In this document: in pieces, positions 40,967 to 49,164 of the stretch
Position numbering within the stretch: the first letter of the stretch is position 1
How the letters are laid out: each line of letters starts with the position of its first letter
Assembly (NCBI GenBank): GCA_017462785.1
Contig: JAFTQJ010000071.1
Span: 1 to 57,418 of the forward strand
Origin: Oscillospiraceae bacterium
Lineage (GTDB): Bacteria > Bacillota > Clostridia > Oscillospirales > Ruminococcaceae
Direction: 5' to 3'
Length of the DNA: 57,418 nt
Position numbers and translations under genes: made by a program
Notes under the pieces: model-generated
Told to the model about the DNA's origin: nothing
Databases searched by the model: none
Seen by the model: only the letters and a program-made list of their open reading frames with translations

Positions 40967-41641
40967 ATGAACTACGAAATTCAGGGAAAGCCCTATCCGG
41001 TCGCATTGGTGACACTTGATAGCGGCGAAAGCATTATTTGTCAGAGAGGTGCCATGAGCTGGATGACACCGAATGTGGAGATGCAGACCAAAGCAGGAAG
41101 CTTCGGTAAAATGCTCGGCCGTGCACTCAGCGGTGAATCCATGTTCCAGAATGTGTACACCGCAAAGAACGGTGCCGGCATGATCGCCTTTGCAGCATCC
41201 GTTCCGGGTGAGATCATGGCTTTGCAGCTCGATGGTACTAACACCATTATCGCACAGAAATCGGCGTTTCTTGCCTCCGAATCCTCTGTGAAATATGAGC
41301 TTTTCCTCCAGAAAAAGGTGGCAAGCGGATTTTTCGGCGGTGAGGGCTTCATTATGCAGCAGTTCAGCGGTACGGGTCTGCTCCTGCTGGAAATTGACGG
41401 CAGCCTGATTACATACGATCTTCAGCCCGGTCAGTCGATGATGATCGACACAGGACATCTTGCGGCGATGGAATCCACCTGCTCCCTCACGATCGACACG
41501 GTGAAGGGTGTGGGGAATGCCCTGCTCGGCGGCGAGGGATTTTTCAACACCCGTGTGACGGGTCCCGGACGCATCTGGCTCCAGACACTCCCGATCTCCA
41601 GACTTGCCGGCAATATGGCAAGATATGTTCCCTCCAAATAA
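40967..41641 (+). CDS. AIM24/TIGR00266-family protein
   Basis: A 224-residue beta-rich protein: DSGESIICQRGAMSWMTPNVEM and GGEGFIMQQFSGTGLLLLEIDGS are hallmark blocks, ending GPGRIWLQTLPISRLA. The fold is a duplicated TRAP-like/cupin-like beta-helix. In yeast a relative (Aim24) stabilises mitochondrial inner-membrane structure; bacterial function is unknown. Third gene of the beta-CASP operon, preceded by AAAGGAA and ended by a strong terminator. Confidence 0.9.
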   Translation: MNYEIQGKPYPVALVTLDSGESIICQRGAMSWMTPNVEMQTKAGSFGKMLGRALSGESMFQNVYTAKNGAGMIAFAASVPGEIMALQLDGTNTIIAQKSAFLASESSVKYELFLQKKVASGFFGGEGFIMQQFSGTGLLLLEIDGSLITYDLQPGQSMMIDTGHLAAMESTCSLTIDTVKGVGNALLGGEGFFNTRVTGPGRIWLQTLPISRLAGNMARYVPSK

Positions 41642-41649
41642 CGCAAACA

Positions 41650-41679
41650 AGAGCTTCTGCACGGCTGTGCAGAAGCTCT
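41650..41679. terminator. Bidirectional terminator between AIM24 and VanY-like genes
   Basis: AGAGCTTCTGCAC and GTGCAGAAGCTCT form a perfect 13-bp stem with GGCT loop, 9 nt after one stop and 13 nt before the other on the opposite strand. Confidence 0.85.
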
Positions 41680-41692
41680 TCATTATGTAGGA

Positions 41693-42709
41693 TCATCCCT
41701 TGACAGTCACAATATAACCGTCGGAATTGTTGCCGGAGATCTCATAGTCCTTGCCCTCCGGAACAGGTACCTCCGTGGTCACGCCCTCGGACGGTACATA
41801 ATAAACTGAGTACTGGGTTTCGCCCAATGTGTAGTGCAGCGGTGCATCCATCGTCTGCCCCTTGAGCAGATTGAAATAACCCGTCAGGCTCACGCCCTGC
41901 TCGTGCATGATGCCGGCATGCAGTCTGCCGATATAACGCAGGTGGTAGGGGGCAGCGTTCACACCGGTTTCCGCAGCGTCCGCTTCTGTGTAGCTGAACA
42001 CAAAGCCGTATTCCCAAGCATGCTCCTTGAGCCATGCATTCGGCTCCTTGATCTTGTTGATCGTTTCGTCCGGATTCAGAATACAGAAGTCCAGACAGTA
42101 ACCGCTGCTGCGATCGGGCAGTGCATCGGGATACAGGCTGCCGACAGCGTCATAGGGTGCCATCGTGCTGTAGATCATCAGGTTGACTGTGCCCGTGTCC
42201 GATACATAGGCATTGCCCATCGTATTCATCGCTTCGAGTACCTCCGGACGGATGTTGAAATCCAGCCGCTTCATGCGGTAGCTCGCATTCTTTCCGTGGA
42301 AGGTCGTCAGCTCACCAACTGTATCATTGAATGCGTGGTTCTGGTCGATCTGAAGAAGCGAACCCTTGCAGATGCCGGCTTCATCCATCGGAACAGTGGT
42401 AAAGCCCTCCGGCAGTGTTTCCTCCGGCTCAAAAAGTTCCGCTGCTGCATCCTGAATCAGGATGGTTTCAGCAGGCGTTTCAGGCTCGGTCGGATCCGGT
42501 GCAGTCGTTGCCTTTGTCGGTTCAGTGACCTGTGTATTTTCAAGGATCGCAGCTTTTGTTGTTTCCTGCCACACAACAACACCGCTGGGCGGATCGACCG
42601 CACGGCGTACCGCATCGGCAAACCACACGCCGCCGAGTGCAAAGACGCTGATGAGCATCAGTCCGGCAGGTGCGACCCTCCTTCGCCTTCTGTTCTTCTT
42701 GTTCTTCAT
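41693..42709 (-). CDS. VanY-like (M15B) protein lacking catalytic residues
   Basis: A 338-residue protein with a basic N-terminus, one membrane anchor (about 14-33), a Thr/Pro/Glu-rich linker to about residue 100, and an M15B-like domain. The expected SxHxxGxAxD motif reads PDRSSGYCLD, with Arg200 where the zinc His should be (Asp207 is kept); the expected E-P-W-H reads A-P-Y-H, with Ala253 for catalytic Glu and His256 kept, followed by RYIG as in active enzymes. So the fold is recognisable but the peptidase site is not intact. It may bind peptidoglycan stems. It is translationally coupled (ATGA overlap) behind a true D,D-carboxypeptidase. Confidence 0.72.
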   Translation of the reverse strand: MKNKKNRRRRRVAPAGLMLISVFALGGVWFADAVRRAVDPPSGVVVWQETTKAAILENTQVTEPTKATTAPDPTEPETPAETILIQDAAAELFEPEETLPEGFTTVPMDEAGICKGSLLQIDQNHAFNDTVGELTTFHGKNASYRMKRLDFNIRPEVLEAMNTMGNAYVSDTGTVNLMIYSTMAPYDAVGSLYPDALPDRSSGYCLDFCILNPDETINKIKEPNAWLKEHAWEYGFVFSYTEADAAETGVNAAPYHLRYIGRLHAGIMHEQGVSLTGYFNLLKGQTMDAPLHYTLGETQYSVYYVPSEGVTTEVPVPEGKDYEISGNNSDGYIVTVKG

Positions 42710-43851
42710 GTTTCATCCCCCGTTTCTGTTGCATCCGTTTCCTGCGGTACCTGCTGTACTGCGTCAGAAGGAAGCGGTTCTTCGTCGTCCGTCTTGGTGT
42801 CAGTTGCATCCATCGCATAGGTGCCGGTGATGATGCCGTAAAGCTTGAATGCATCGAATACCGGCTTCCATCTTGTCAGACCGCCGGCTGTGACCGCAAG
42901 GTAGGTGTGACCATCGGATGTCTGTGCATAACTTGCAAGGCAGTTGCCGGCTTCATCGGTGAATCCGGTTTTTCCGCCAAGGATCGTAATTCCCTCAACC
43001 TCTGTTCCGTACATCCGGCTGAACATCGTGCTGTACATCGTGATGCCCTCCGGACTCTGGGGTGTCGGGTCTGTTTTGTAGGTGTAGGTAGAAATGATCT
43101 GCCGGCACAGCTCGTTCTGCATGCAGTAATCAAGGATCAGTGCAATATCGGTCACTGTGCTGTAATGATCGGGATGGTGCAGACCGGTCGGATTGGTGAA
43201 ATGCGTGTTTTTCAGTTCCAGCTCGGCTACCTTCTCATTCATCCACTGGACAAACTGCTCCTCGGAACCTGCGGTATGCAGGGCGAGTGCTGCTGTTGCA
43301 TCACCGCCGGAGGGCAGTGCTGCACCGTAGAGCAGGTCGAGCACTGTGCACTCCTCACCGCTCTGGAAGCCAGCCATGGACGCATTCTGTGCATAAAGCG
43401 GTGCGAGGATGTCATCGGTCATGACAAAGACCTCATTGAGATCCTCGGTGTGCTCGATCGCAACGATCAGGGTCATGAGCTTGGTCATGGATGCCGGATA
43501 GATGATCTCTTCCGCACCCTTATCCGCCAGTACTGTGTGATTGTCAAGGTCGATCAGGACTGCATGTGAGCTTTCAATGCCGCTCGTGAGGGACTGTACA
43601 TCGCCCTCCCAGCTCGGATAGATCACGGGCGGCTGGTAGAGTGTCGGTTCGACATTCGTCTTGGTCAGCACGAATGAGGATGCCGGCTTTGCTTCCCTGT
43701 GTTCCGTTGGCTGCTGCTCGGTTTCTGTAGCAGTCATGAGAATTTCGATGATACCAATGATGCCTGCAATGATGACAAGGATCATGAGAATCAACAACAA
43801 AAAGGCACTCCAATCAACGTGCCCATGCTTCTTTTTACGCTTTTTCTTCAA
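42706..43851 (-). CDS. D-alanyl-D-alanine carboxypeptidase, S11 family
   Basis: A 381-residue membrane-anchored enzyme: basic N-terminus, one strong transmembrane helix (17-40), linker, then the penicillin-binding domain with SMTK (Ser121, Lys124), PSGGD in the SxN position and GGKTGFT as the KTG motif. It removes the terminal D-Ala from peptidoglycan stems, limiting cross-linking. The acidic tail (TDTKTDDEEPLP...) lacks the usual C-terminal amphipathic helix of DacA, since anchoring is N-terminal. Its stop overlaps the VanY-like start. Confidence 0.9.
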   Translation of the reverse strand: MKKKRKKKHGHVDWSAFLLLILMILVIIAGIIGIIEILMTATETEQQPTEHREAKPASSFVLTKTNVEPTLYQPPVIYPSWEGDVQSLTSGIESSHAVLIDLDNHTVLADKGAEEIIYPASMTKLMTLIVAIEHTEDLNEVFVMTDDILAPLYAQNASMAGFQSGEECTVLDLLYGAALPSGGDATAALALHTAGSEEQFVQWMNEKVAELELKNTHFTNPTGLHHPDHYSTVTDIALILDYCMQNELCRQIISTYTYKTDPTPQSPEGITMYSTMFSRMYGTEVEGITILGGKTGFTDEAGNCLASYAQTSDGHTYLAVTAGGLTRWKPVFDAFKLYGIITGTYAMDATDTKTDDEEPLPSDAVQQVPQETDATETGDET

Positions 43852-43913
43852 CGGGGTTCTCCCTCCTGTATTTTGGTTCTACACTTTGTCTGTTTTTCTG
43901 TTCTATTATACAT

Positions 43914-43942
43914 ATTATAACTCTTTTTCTGCGGATTGTCAA
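43914..43942 (-). promoter_or_regulatory. Promoter of the carboxypeptidase/VanY-like pair
   Basis: Minus-strand TTGACA (43942-43937) and TATAAT (43919-43914), 17-nt spacer, 62 nt before the ATG. The 363-nt gap 43852-44214 is AT-rich and holds this promoter, the rpmE promoter and the rpmE leader; no gene was found in it. Confidence 0.85.
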
Positions 43943-44104
43943 CCATTTTTCCACAAAATCTTCAACATTTTTTCTGATATTCGACGAAAGTATGAACAAA
44001 TCGACATTTTTTCCACATTACGGATGCTTCTTGTTGAAATAACGTTTTATTTTTCCCGTTTTTTTGTGCAGTTCCACAAAAATTTGGTTTTCAGGAAAAA
44101 GGAC

Positions 44105-44133
44105 TTGCTTTTTCGGAAATAGCATGTTATAAT
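44105..44133 (+). promoter_or_regulatory. Promoter of rpmE
   Basis: TTGCTT (44105-44110) and TATAAT (44128-44133), 17-nt spacer. The leader of about 75 nt contains ATAGTA (44145-44150) and TACTAT (44176-44181), complementary arms that could close a ribosomal-protein leader structure. Confidence 0.75.
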
Positions 44134-44214
44134 ATTTAAGTTATATAGTACTACTGTCTAAGGGAACTGATGGGCTACTATGAATTGACACATTGATGAA
44201 AGAGGTGAATTTTG

Positions 44215-44418
44215 ATGAAAAAGGACATCCATCCTACACTGTACAAGACCACAATTACTTGCCACTGCGGTAACGTGATCGAAACTCAGTCTACCAAGCA
44301 GGATATCAAGGTGGAAATTTGCTCCAAGTGCCATCCGTTCTTCACCGGTAAGCAGAAGCTTGTTGATACCGGCGGACGTGTTGACAGATTCAAGAAGCGT
44401 TTCAATCTCGATAAGTAA
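44215..44418 (+). CDS. rpmE: 50S ribosomal protein L31, zinc-binding form
   Basis: A 67-residue L31 with all four zinc Cys: TCHCGN and ICSKCHPF, the C+ type that stores zinc. [18 protein letters not shown] and [21 protein letters not shown] are standard. The start is ATG 44215 with AGAGGTGAA 6 nt upstream. A short terminator follows. It has its own promoter and a possible structured leader. Confidence 0.97.
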   Translation: MKKDIHPTLYKTTITCHCGNVIETQSTKQDIKVEICSKCHPFFTGKQKLVDTGGRVDRFKKRFNLDK

Positions 44419-44441
44419 TGCGATTTATGCAATGAAACATG

Positions 44442-44466
44442 CGGGCGGTTTAGACTGCCCGTATTT
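44442..44466 (+). terminator. Terminator of rpmE
   Basis: CGGGCGGT and ACTGCCCG pair (one G-U) around TTAG, then TATTTTC. Confidence 0.7.
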
Positions 44467-44489
44467 TCATATAGATGGGAGTTTCGAGT

Positions 44490-45119
44490 ATGGATTATTT
44501 TACGATCGCAGACACGGCAGAAACCACCTTTACGGAAAAACGCTCCGAATTCATCGGCTATCTTGCCCCCGTCACGACCAACGACGAGGCGGTGGACTGG
44601 ATCAACGAGATCAAATCCGGTCACAGGAAAGCGAAGCACCATGTTTATGCCTACATTCTGCGGGATTCCAATATTACCCGATACAGCGATGACGGCGAGC
44701 CGCAGGGAACGGCGGGCGTTCCGGTACTCGATGTCCTGCAAAAGAGAGGGCTGACGGATGTCTGCTGCGTGGTGGTTCGCTATTTCGGCGGCATCCTCCT
44801 CGGCGGCGGCGGTCTTGTCCGTGCCTATTCCCACAGTGCGGCACTGACCTGCGATGCAGCGAAGATCCTGCACATGTGCGAAAGCTGTCCCCTGATGCTG
44901 CGGATGGACTACACGCTCTACGGAAAAGTGACCCATGTCCTGCCGAATTACGGCGTGATCGAAGTCAGCAGTGAATTCGGCTCGGAGGTATTTCTGGAGC
45001 TGAATGTCCGGCTGGAGGTGCTCGACCGACTGATGAAGGACCTCACAGAGCTTTCCTGCGGTAAGATCCGGATGGAATGCGGCAGGGCTGGATTTGCTGA
45101 TTTTTCGTCCGTCAAATAA
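44490..45119 (+). CDS. yigZ: YigZ/IMPACT-family protein
   Basis: A 209-residue protein. GHRKAKHHVYAYIL, SDDGEPQGTAGVPVLDVL and VVVRYFGGILLGGGGLVRAYS are the IMPACT-family signature; a ferredoxin-like C-terminal domain follows. Homologues interact with translation-regulating or ribosome-linked factors, but the bacterial role is unclear. ATG 44490 has GGGAG 8 nt upstream; ATG 44475 is possible. It lies 71 nt behind rpmE. Confidence 0.92.
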   Translation: MDYFTIADTAETTFTEKRSEFIGYLAPVTTNDEAVDWINEIKSGHRKAKHHVYAYILRDSNITRYSDDGEPQGTAGVPVLDVLQKRGLTDVCCVVVRYFGGILLGGGGLVRAYSHSAALTCDAAKILHMCESCPLMLRMDYTLYGKVTHVLPNYGVIEVSSEFGSEVFLELNVRLEVLDRLMKDLTELSCGKIRMECGRAGFADFSSVK

Positions 45120-45194
45120 TTTTTTGAAAAAAAGAGGGTTTTGCACTTCCCGATCAGTATATTAGTATAGAAGGATTTTTCGGGGAGGTGCTCT

Positions 45195-46190
45195 ATGACA
45201 ATACGGGAACAGATCGAACAGCGGGAGGCTGCCTTTCTGAATGCACATGCATGCAGCAGCAGCGACCCTGTGATGACAAAACGGCTTCGGGAAGAGGCGG
45301 CGTGTCCGTACCGCACCGCATTCCAGCGGGACAGGGACAGGATCCTGCATTCCAATTCCTTCCGCCGGCTGAAACGCAAAACACAGGTCTTTCTCTCCCC
45401 TGTCGGCGACCATTACCGCACGAGGCTGACGCATACGCTGGAGGTCGCACAGGTCGCAAGGACGATCGCAAGAGCCATGGGGCTGAATGAGGATCTCACG
45501 GAGGCGATCGCACTCGGACACGACCTCGGGCATTCTCCGTTCGGGCACGCCGGCGAAGCGGTGCTCAACAGGATCTGTCCGCACGGCTACCGGCACTATG
45601 AGCAGAGTGTGCGTGTGACGGATCTCATCGAAAAAAAGGGGCGTGGGCTGAATCTGACCCATGCTGTCCGGAACGGGATCCTTTGCCATACCAATATGAC
45701 CGCCGATACGCTGGAGGGCAATATCGTCCGTACTGCGGACAAAATCGCTTACATCAACCACGATATTGACGATGCAGTGCGTGCCGGACTGCTTGCGGAG
45801 GAGGAGCTTCCGCAGGATGCCATCCGCATTCTGGGCAGAACCAAAACAGAACGCATCACGGCAATGGTCGGATCTGTCATCGCACACGGCTATGAAAGCA
45901 TTGCGATGCTGCCGGAGGTGCAGGAGGCACATGATCTGCTGCACGGGTTCATGTACGAGAATGTGTATCATAACCAGACTGCAAAGGGCGAGGAGAAAAA
46001 GGCGACCATGCTTCTGGAAACGCTCTATGAGCATTTCCGGAAATTTCCGGAGCAGATGCCGGAAGAATACCGCAATATTGCGGCAGAAACTGACATTGAC
46101 CGTGCGGTCTGCGATTATATTTCGGGCATGAGTGACGGCTATGCAGTGGATCTTTACTCGGAACTGTTTGTTCCGAAATTCTGGAAGTAG
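45195..46190 (+). CDS. dgt: dGTPase-like HD-domain triphosphohydrolase
   Basis: A 331-residue HD hydrolase splitting dNTPs (dGTP preferred in the type member) to nucleoside and triphosphate. FRRLKRKTQVFLSP, HYRTRLTHTLEVAQVART (first His) and ALGHDLGHSPFGHAGE (His-Asp) are diagnostic, with TADKIAYINHDIDDA supplying the last Asp. It is the first gene of dgt-dnaG-rpoD, a layout common in Clostridia. GGGGAGG precedes the ATG. Confidence 0.93.
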   Translation: MTIREQIEQREAAFLNAHACSSSDPVMTKRLREEAACPYRTAFQRDRDRILHSNSFRRLKRKTQVFLSPVGDHYRTRLTHTLEVAQVARTIARAMGLNEDLTEAIALGHDLGHSPFGHAGEAVLNRICPHGYRHYEQSVRVTDLIEKKGRGLNLTHAVRNGILCHTNMTADTLEGNIVRTADKIAYINHDIDDAVRAGLLAEEELPQDAIRILGRTKTERITAMVGSVIAHGYESIAMLPEVQEAHDLLHGFMYENVYHNQTAKGEEKKATMLLETLYEHFRKFPEQMPEEYRNIAAETDIDRAVCDYISGMSDGYAVDLYSELFVPKFWK

Positions 46191-47951
46191 GTGAAAGGAT
46201 TGCTCTCTGAGGATTTTATTTATCGTCTGCGTGAATCGAATGACATCGTTTCGGCATTCGGTATGTATGTCACTCTGAAAAAGCGTGGCAGGACACATGT
46301 GTGCAACTGCCCGTTTCATTCTGAAAAAACACCCTCCTGCACAGTATTTCCCGACACACAGAGCTTTTACTGCTTTGGCTGCGGTGCAGGCGGCGATGTG
46401 ATCACCTTTACCATGAAAATGGAAAATCTCGGCTATATGGAGGCTGTCCGGCTGCTTGCACAGCGATGCGGCATGGAACTTCCGGCACAGAATCCAGATG
46501 AATCCAGAAATGCCAAACGCAGGGTACGCTGTCTGGAAATTAACCGTGAATCGGCAAATTTCTTTTATAAACAGCTTGTTTCGGGAAATGATAAACGAGG
46601 GCTGAATTATTTCGCTGAACGAAAGCTCTCCCCTGCCATTGTCAAAAAATACGGGCTTGGCTATGCACCGGATGACTGGCACGTGCTCCGTGACCATCTC
46701 CGGCAGATGGGCTACCGTGATGAGGAAATGGTCACTGCCGGTGTCTGCCAGCAGAGCGATAACGGGAATGTCTATGACAATTTCCGGAACCGTGTGATCT
46801 TCCCCATTGTTGATCTGCGTGGGAATGTGATCGGCTTCGGCGGAAGAGTGCTCGATGACAGCAAACCGAAATACCTCAACACCGGAAAATCACCGGTGTT
46901 TGATAAAGGGCGGAATCTTTTTTCCATGAATTTCGCCAAAAATGCCGCTTCCACCACGATGATCCTTGCAGAAGGCTACATGGATGTCATTGCCATTCAT
47001 CAGGCTGGCTTTGAAAATGTAGTCGCAACGCTCGGTACTGCCATCACAGCGGATCAGGCACGGCTGATTTCCCAGTATGCCAAGGAAGTGGTCATTGCGT
47101 ATGACAGCGACGGTGCCGGACAGGCTGCCACGCAGAAGGCGATGAACCATTTCAGTGCGGTGGGACTGCCGACACGCATCCTCAAAATGGAGGGTGCAAA
47201 GGATCCGGATGAATTCATCAAGCGGTACGGAACGGAGCAGTTCCGCATTCTGATCGACCATGCAGGCGATGCACTGAATTTCCGGCTGGACAAATGCCGT
47301 GACGGGCTGGACTTGCAGACGGAGATCGGCAAAACGGAGCTTCTGCGGAGAAGTGTCCGCATTCTTGCGGAAATTTCCAATCCGCTGGAGCGTGAGGTCT
47401 ATATTTCCCGTACTGCCAAGGAGCTGGACATTCGTGTGGAAACGCTGCAAATGCAGGTTGATCATGCGGTGAAACGTACGGAGCGAGATACCAAAAAGTC
47501 CAAATTCCGTGCGATCGAGGCACAGTCCCTCCAGCGGGATGAGATCAATCCGCTGGCACAACAGTTCCCAAAGGAAAGCAGGGCGGAGGAACAGATCCTC
47601 TGCTATCTGATGCGGTTTCCTGAGGAGTACAGAATGCTCTGGGAGGCCCTCTCCCCTACATATTTTGTCACGGATTTTCATCGGCGTGTCTATGAAGCCA
47701 TCTGCCAGATGATGCCGGATTATGCACATTTCAGCCTTTCTCTGCTGGCAGAGAAATTCAATGTGGAGGAAATGGGCAGAATTACAAAGATCTACGTCAG
47801 GGGGCGTGAGATCAGCGTGGACAGGGATACATTGGAAGAATGCATTGCTGTCCTGAAGGATACCAAAAAACGTGTCCAGCCAAGTCAGGACATGTCGGAC
47901 GATGATCTTTTGCAGTTCATCGCCCAGAAGAAAAATCATCAGTCGAAGTAG
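46191..47951 (+). CDS. dnaG: DNA primase
   Basis: A 586-residue primase making RNA primers on the lagging strand. Zinc domain: [13 protein letters not shown] (Cys40, His43) and [11 protein letters not shown] (Cys61, Cys64). The RNA polymerase core has [15 protein letters not shown], and TOPRIM blocks [13 protein letters not shown] and [15 protein letters not shown]-terminal domain contacts the replicative helicase. Start GTG 46191 follows directly on the dgt TAG with GGAAG just upstream; TTG 46200 is a weaker alternative because AAAGGA then lies almost against it. Confidence 0.95.
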   Translation: MKGLLSEDFIYRLRESNDIVSAFGMYVTLKKRGRTHVCNCPFHSEKTPSCTVFPDTQSFYCFGCGAGGDVITFTMKMENLGYMEAVRLLAQRCGMELPAQNPDESRNAKRRVRCLEINRESANFFYKQLVSGNDKRGLNYFAERKLSPAIVKKYGLGYAPDDWHVLRDHLRQMGYRDEEMVTAGVCQQSDNGNVYDNFRNRVIFPIVDLRGNVIGFGGRVLDDSKPKYLNTGKSPVFDKGRNLFSMNFAKNAASTTMILAEGYMDVIAIHQAGFENVVATLGTAITADQARLISQYAKEVVIAYDSDGAGQAATQKAMNHFSAVGLPTRILKMEGAKDPDEFIKRYGTEQFRILIDHAGDALNFRLDKCRDGLDLQTEIGKTELLRRSVRILAEISNPLEREVYISRTAKELDIRVETLQMQVDHAVKRTERDTKKSKFRAIEAQSLQRDEINPLAQQFPKESRAEEQILCYLMRFPEEYRMLWEALSPTYFVTDFHRRVYEAICQMMPDYAHFSLSLLAEKFNVEEMGRITKIYVRGREISVDRDTLEECIAVLKDTKKRVQPSQDMSDDDLLQFIAQKKNHQSK

Positions 47952-47962
47952 GAGGAAACGAA

Positions 47963-49063
47963 ATGGACAAGAAGTCTACAATTGAAGCTCTGCTCGATAA
48001 GGGCAAGGCTGCGGGAAAATTGACAACCAAGCAGATCTCGGATGCACTGGAGGAAATGGATTTTGATGCCGACCAGCTCAATTCGTTCTATGACTGCTGC
48101 GAACAGCTGAACATCGAGATCATTGATAACAATGTGGTGGATGACAATCTCGACCTGAACCATATTCCCCTGATCGAAAATATTGATGATGATATGGAAG
48201 CGGCACTCTCCACCGAGGGTCTGGCAGTGGATGACCCTGTGAAGATCTACCTCAAGGAGATCGGACGTGTTCCGCTGCTCTCCCTTGATGAAGAAATCAA
48301 GCTTGCCAAGATCATGGCAGAGGGTACACCGCTGGAGGCAAAGCGTGCAAAACAGCGACTTTCCGAAGCCAACCTGCGACTGGTTGTCAGCATTGCGAAG
48401 AAGTATGTCGGCAGGGGCATGCAGTTCCTCGACCTGATTCAGGAGGGCAACCTCGGTCTGATCAAGGCTGTGGAAAAGTTCGATTACAACAAGGGTTTCA
48501 AGTTCTCCACCTATGCAACATGGTGGATCCGTCAGGCGATCACCCGTGCCATTGCGGATCAGGCAAGAACCATCCGCATTCCGGTGCATATGGTGGAAAC
48601 CATCACCAAGGTGAAGAAGATCTCCAGCCAGCTGCTGCATGAAAACGGTCACGATCCGACACCGGAGGAAATCGCAGAGCGTCTGGAAATGTCCGTGGAC
48701 CGTGTGCGTGAGATCATGCGGATCGCACAGGATCCGGTTTCTCTGGAAACGCCGATCGGTGAGGAGGAGGACAGCCATCTGGGTGACTTCATTCCGGATG
48801 ATGATGCACCGGCACCGGCGGACGCTGCATCCCTGACACTGCTGAAGGAACAGCTCGAAGAAGTGCTTTCCACGCTGACAGATCGAGAGGCAAATGTGCT
48901 GCGTCTGCGTTTTGGTCTGATCGACGGACGTTCCCGTACACTGGAGGAAGTGGGTGCACAGTTCAATGTCACCAGAGAGCGAATCCGCCAGATCGAAGCC
49001 AAGGCACTGCGTAAGCTCCGCCATCCGAGCAGAAGCAAAAAGGTCAAGGATTTCCTTGATTAA
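47963..49063 (+). CDS. rpoD: Primary sigma factor (sigma-70/sigma-A)
   Basis: A 366-residue sigma factor. Region 1.1-like helical start ([17 protein letters not shown]), region 1.2 [18 protein letters not shown], region 2 [17 protein letters not shown] and [20 protein letters not shown] for -10 recognition, region 3, and region 4 [16 protein letters not shown] for -35 recognition. The non-conserved region is absent as in Bacillus SigA. The promoters in this window fit its target. AGGAGG precedes the ATG. Confidence 0.97.
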   Translation: MDKKSTIEALLDKGKAAGKLTTKQISDALEEMDFDADQLNSFYDCCEQLNIEIIDNNVVDDNLDLNHIPLIENIDDDMEAALSTEGLAVDDPVKIYLKEIGRVPLLSLDEEIKLAKIMAEGTPLEAKRAKQRLSEANLRLVVSIAKKYVGRGMQFLDLIQEGNLGLIKAVEKFDYNKGFKFSTYATWWIRQAITRAIADQARTIRIPVHMVETITKVKKISSQLLHENGHDPTPEEIAERLEMSVDRVREIMRIAQDPVSLETPIGEEEDSHLGDFIPDDDAPAPADAASLTLLKEQLEEVLSTLTDREANVLRLRFGLIDGRSRTLEEVGAQFNVTRERIRQIEAKALRKLRHPSRSKKVKDFLD

Positions 49064-49067
49064 TACG

Positions 49068-49098
49068 AATTCCCCTGCAAATGCAGGGGAATTTTTTT
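49068..49098 (+). terminator. Terminator of dgt-dnaG-rpoD
   Basis: AATTCCCCTGC and GCAGGGGAATT pair perfectly around AAAT, followed by seven T, 4 nt after the rpoD stop. Confidence 0.93.
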
Positions 49099-49122
49099 GC
49101 CCAAAAATCACGCTATTATGCA

Positions 49123-49150
49123 AAAACAGGACGGTTGCCCGTCCTGTTTT
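49123..49150 (-). terminator. Terminator of the GH26 gene
   Basis: AAAACAGGACGG and CCGTCCTGTTTT form a perfect 12-bp stem around TTGC; on the minus strand T5 follows. It sits 14 nt past the GH26 stop, back-to-back with the rpoD terminator. Confidence 0.9.
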
Positions 49151-49164
49151 CATGTTAGAATGAA

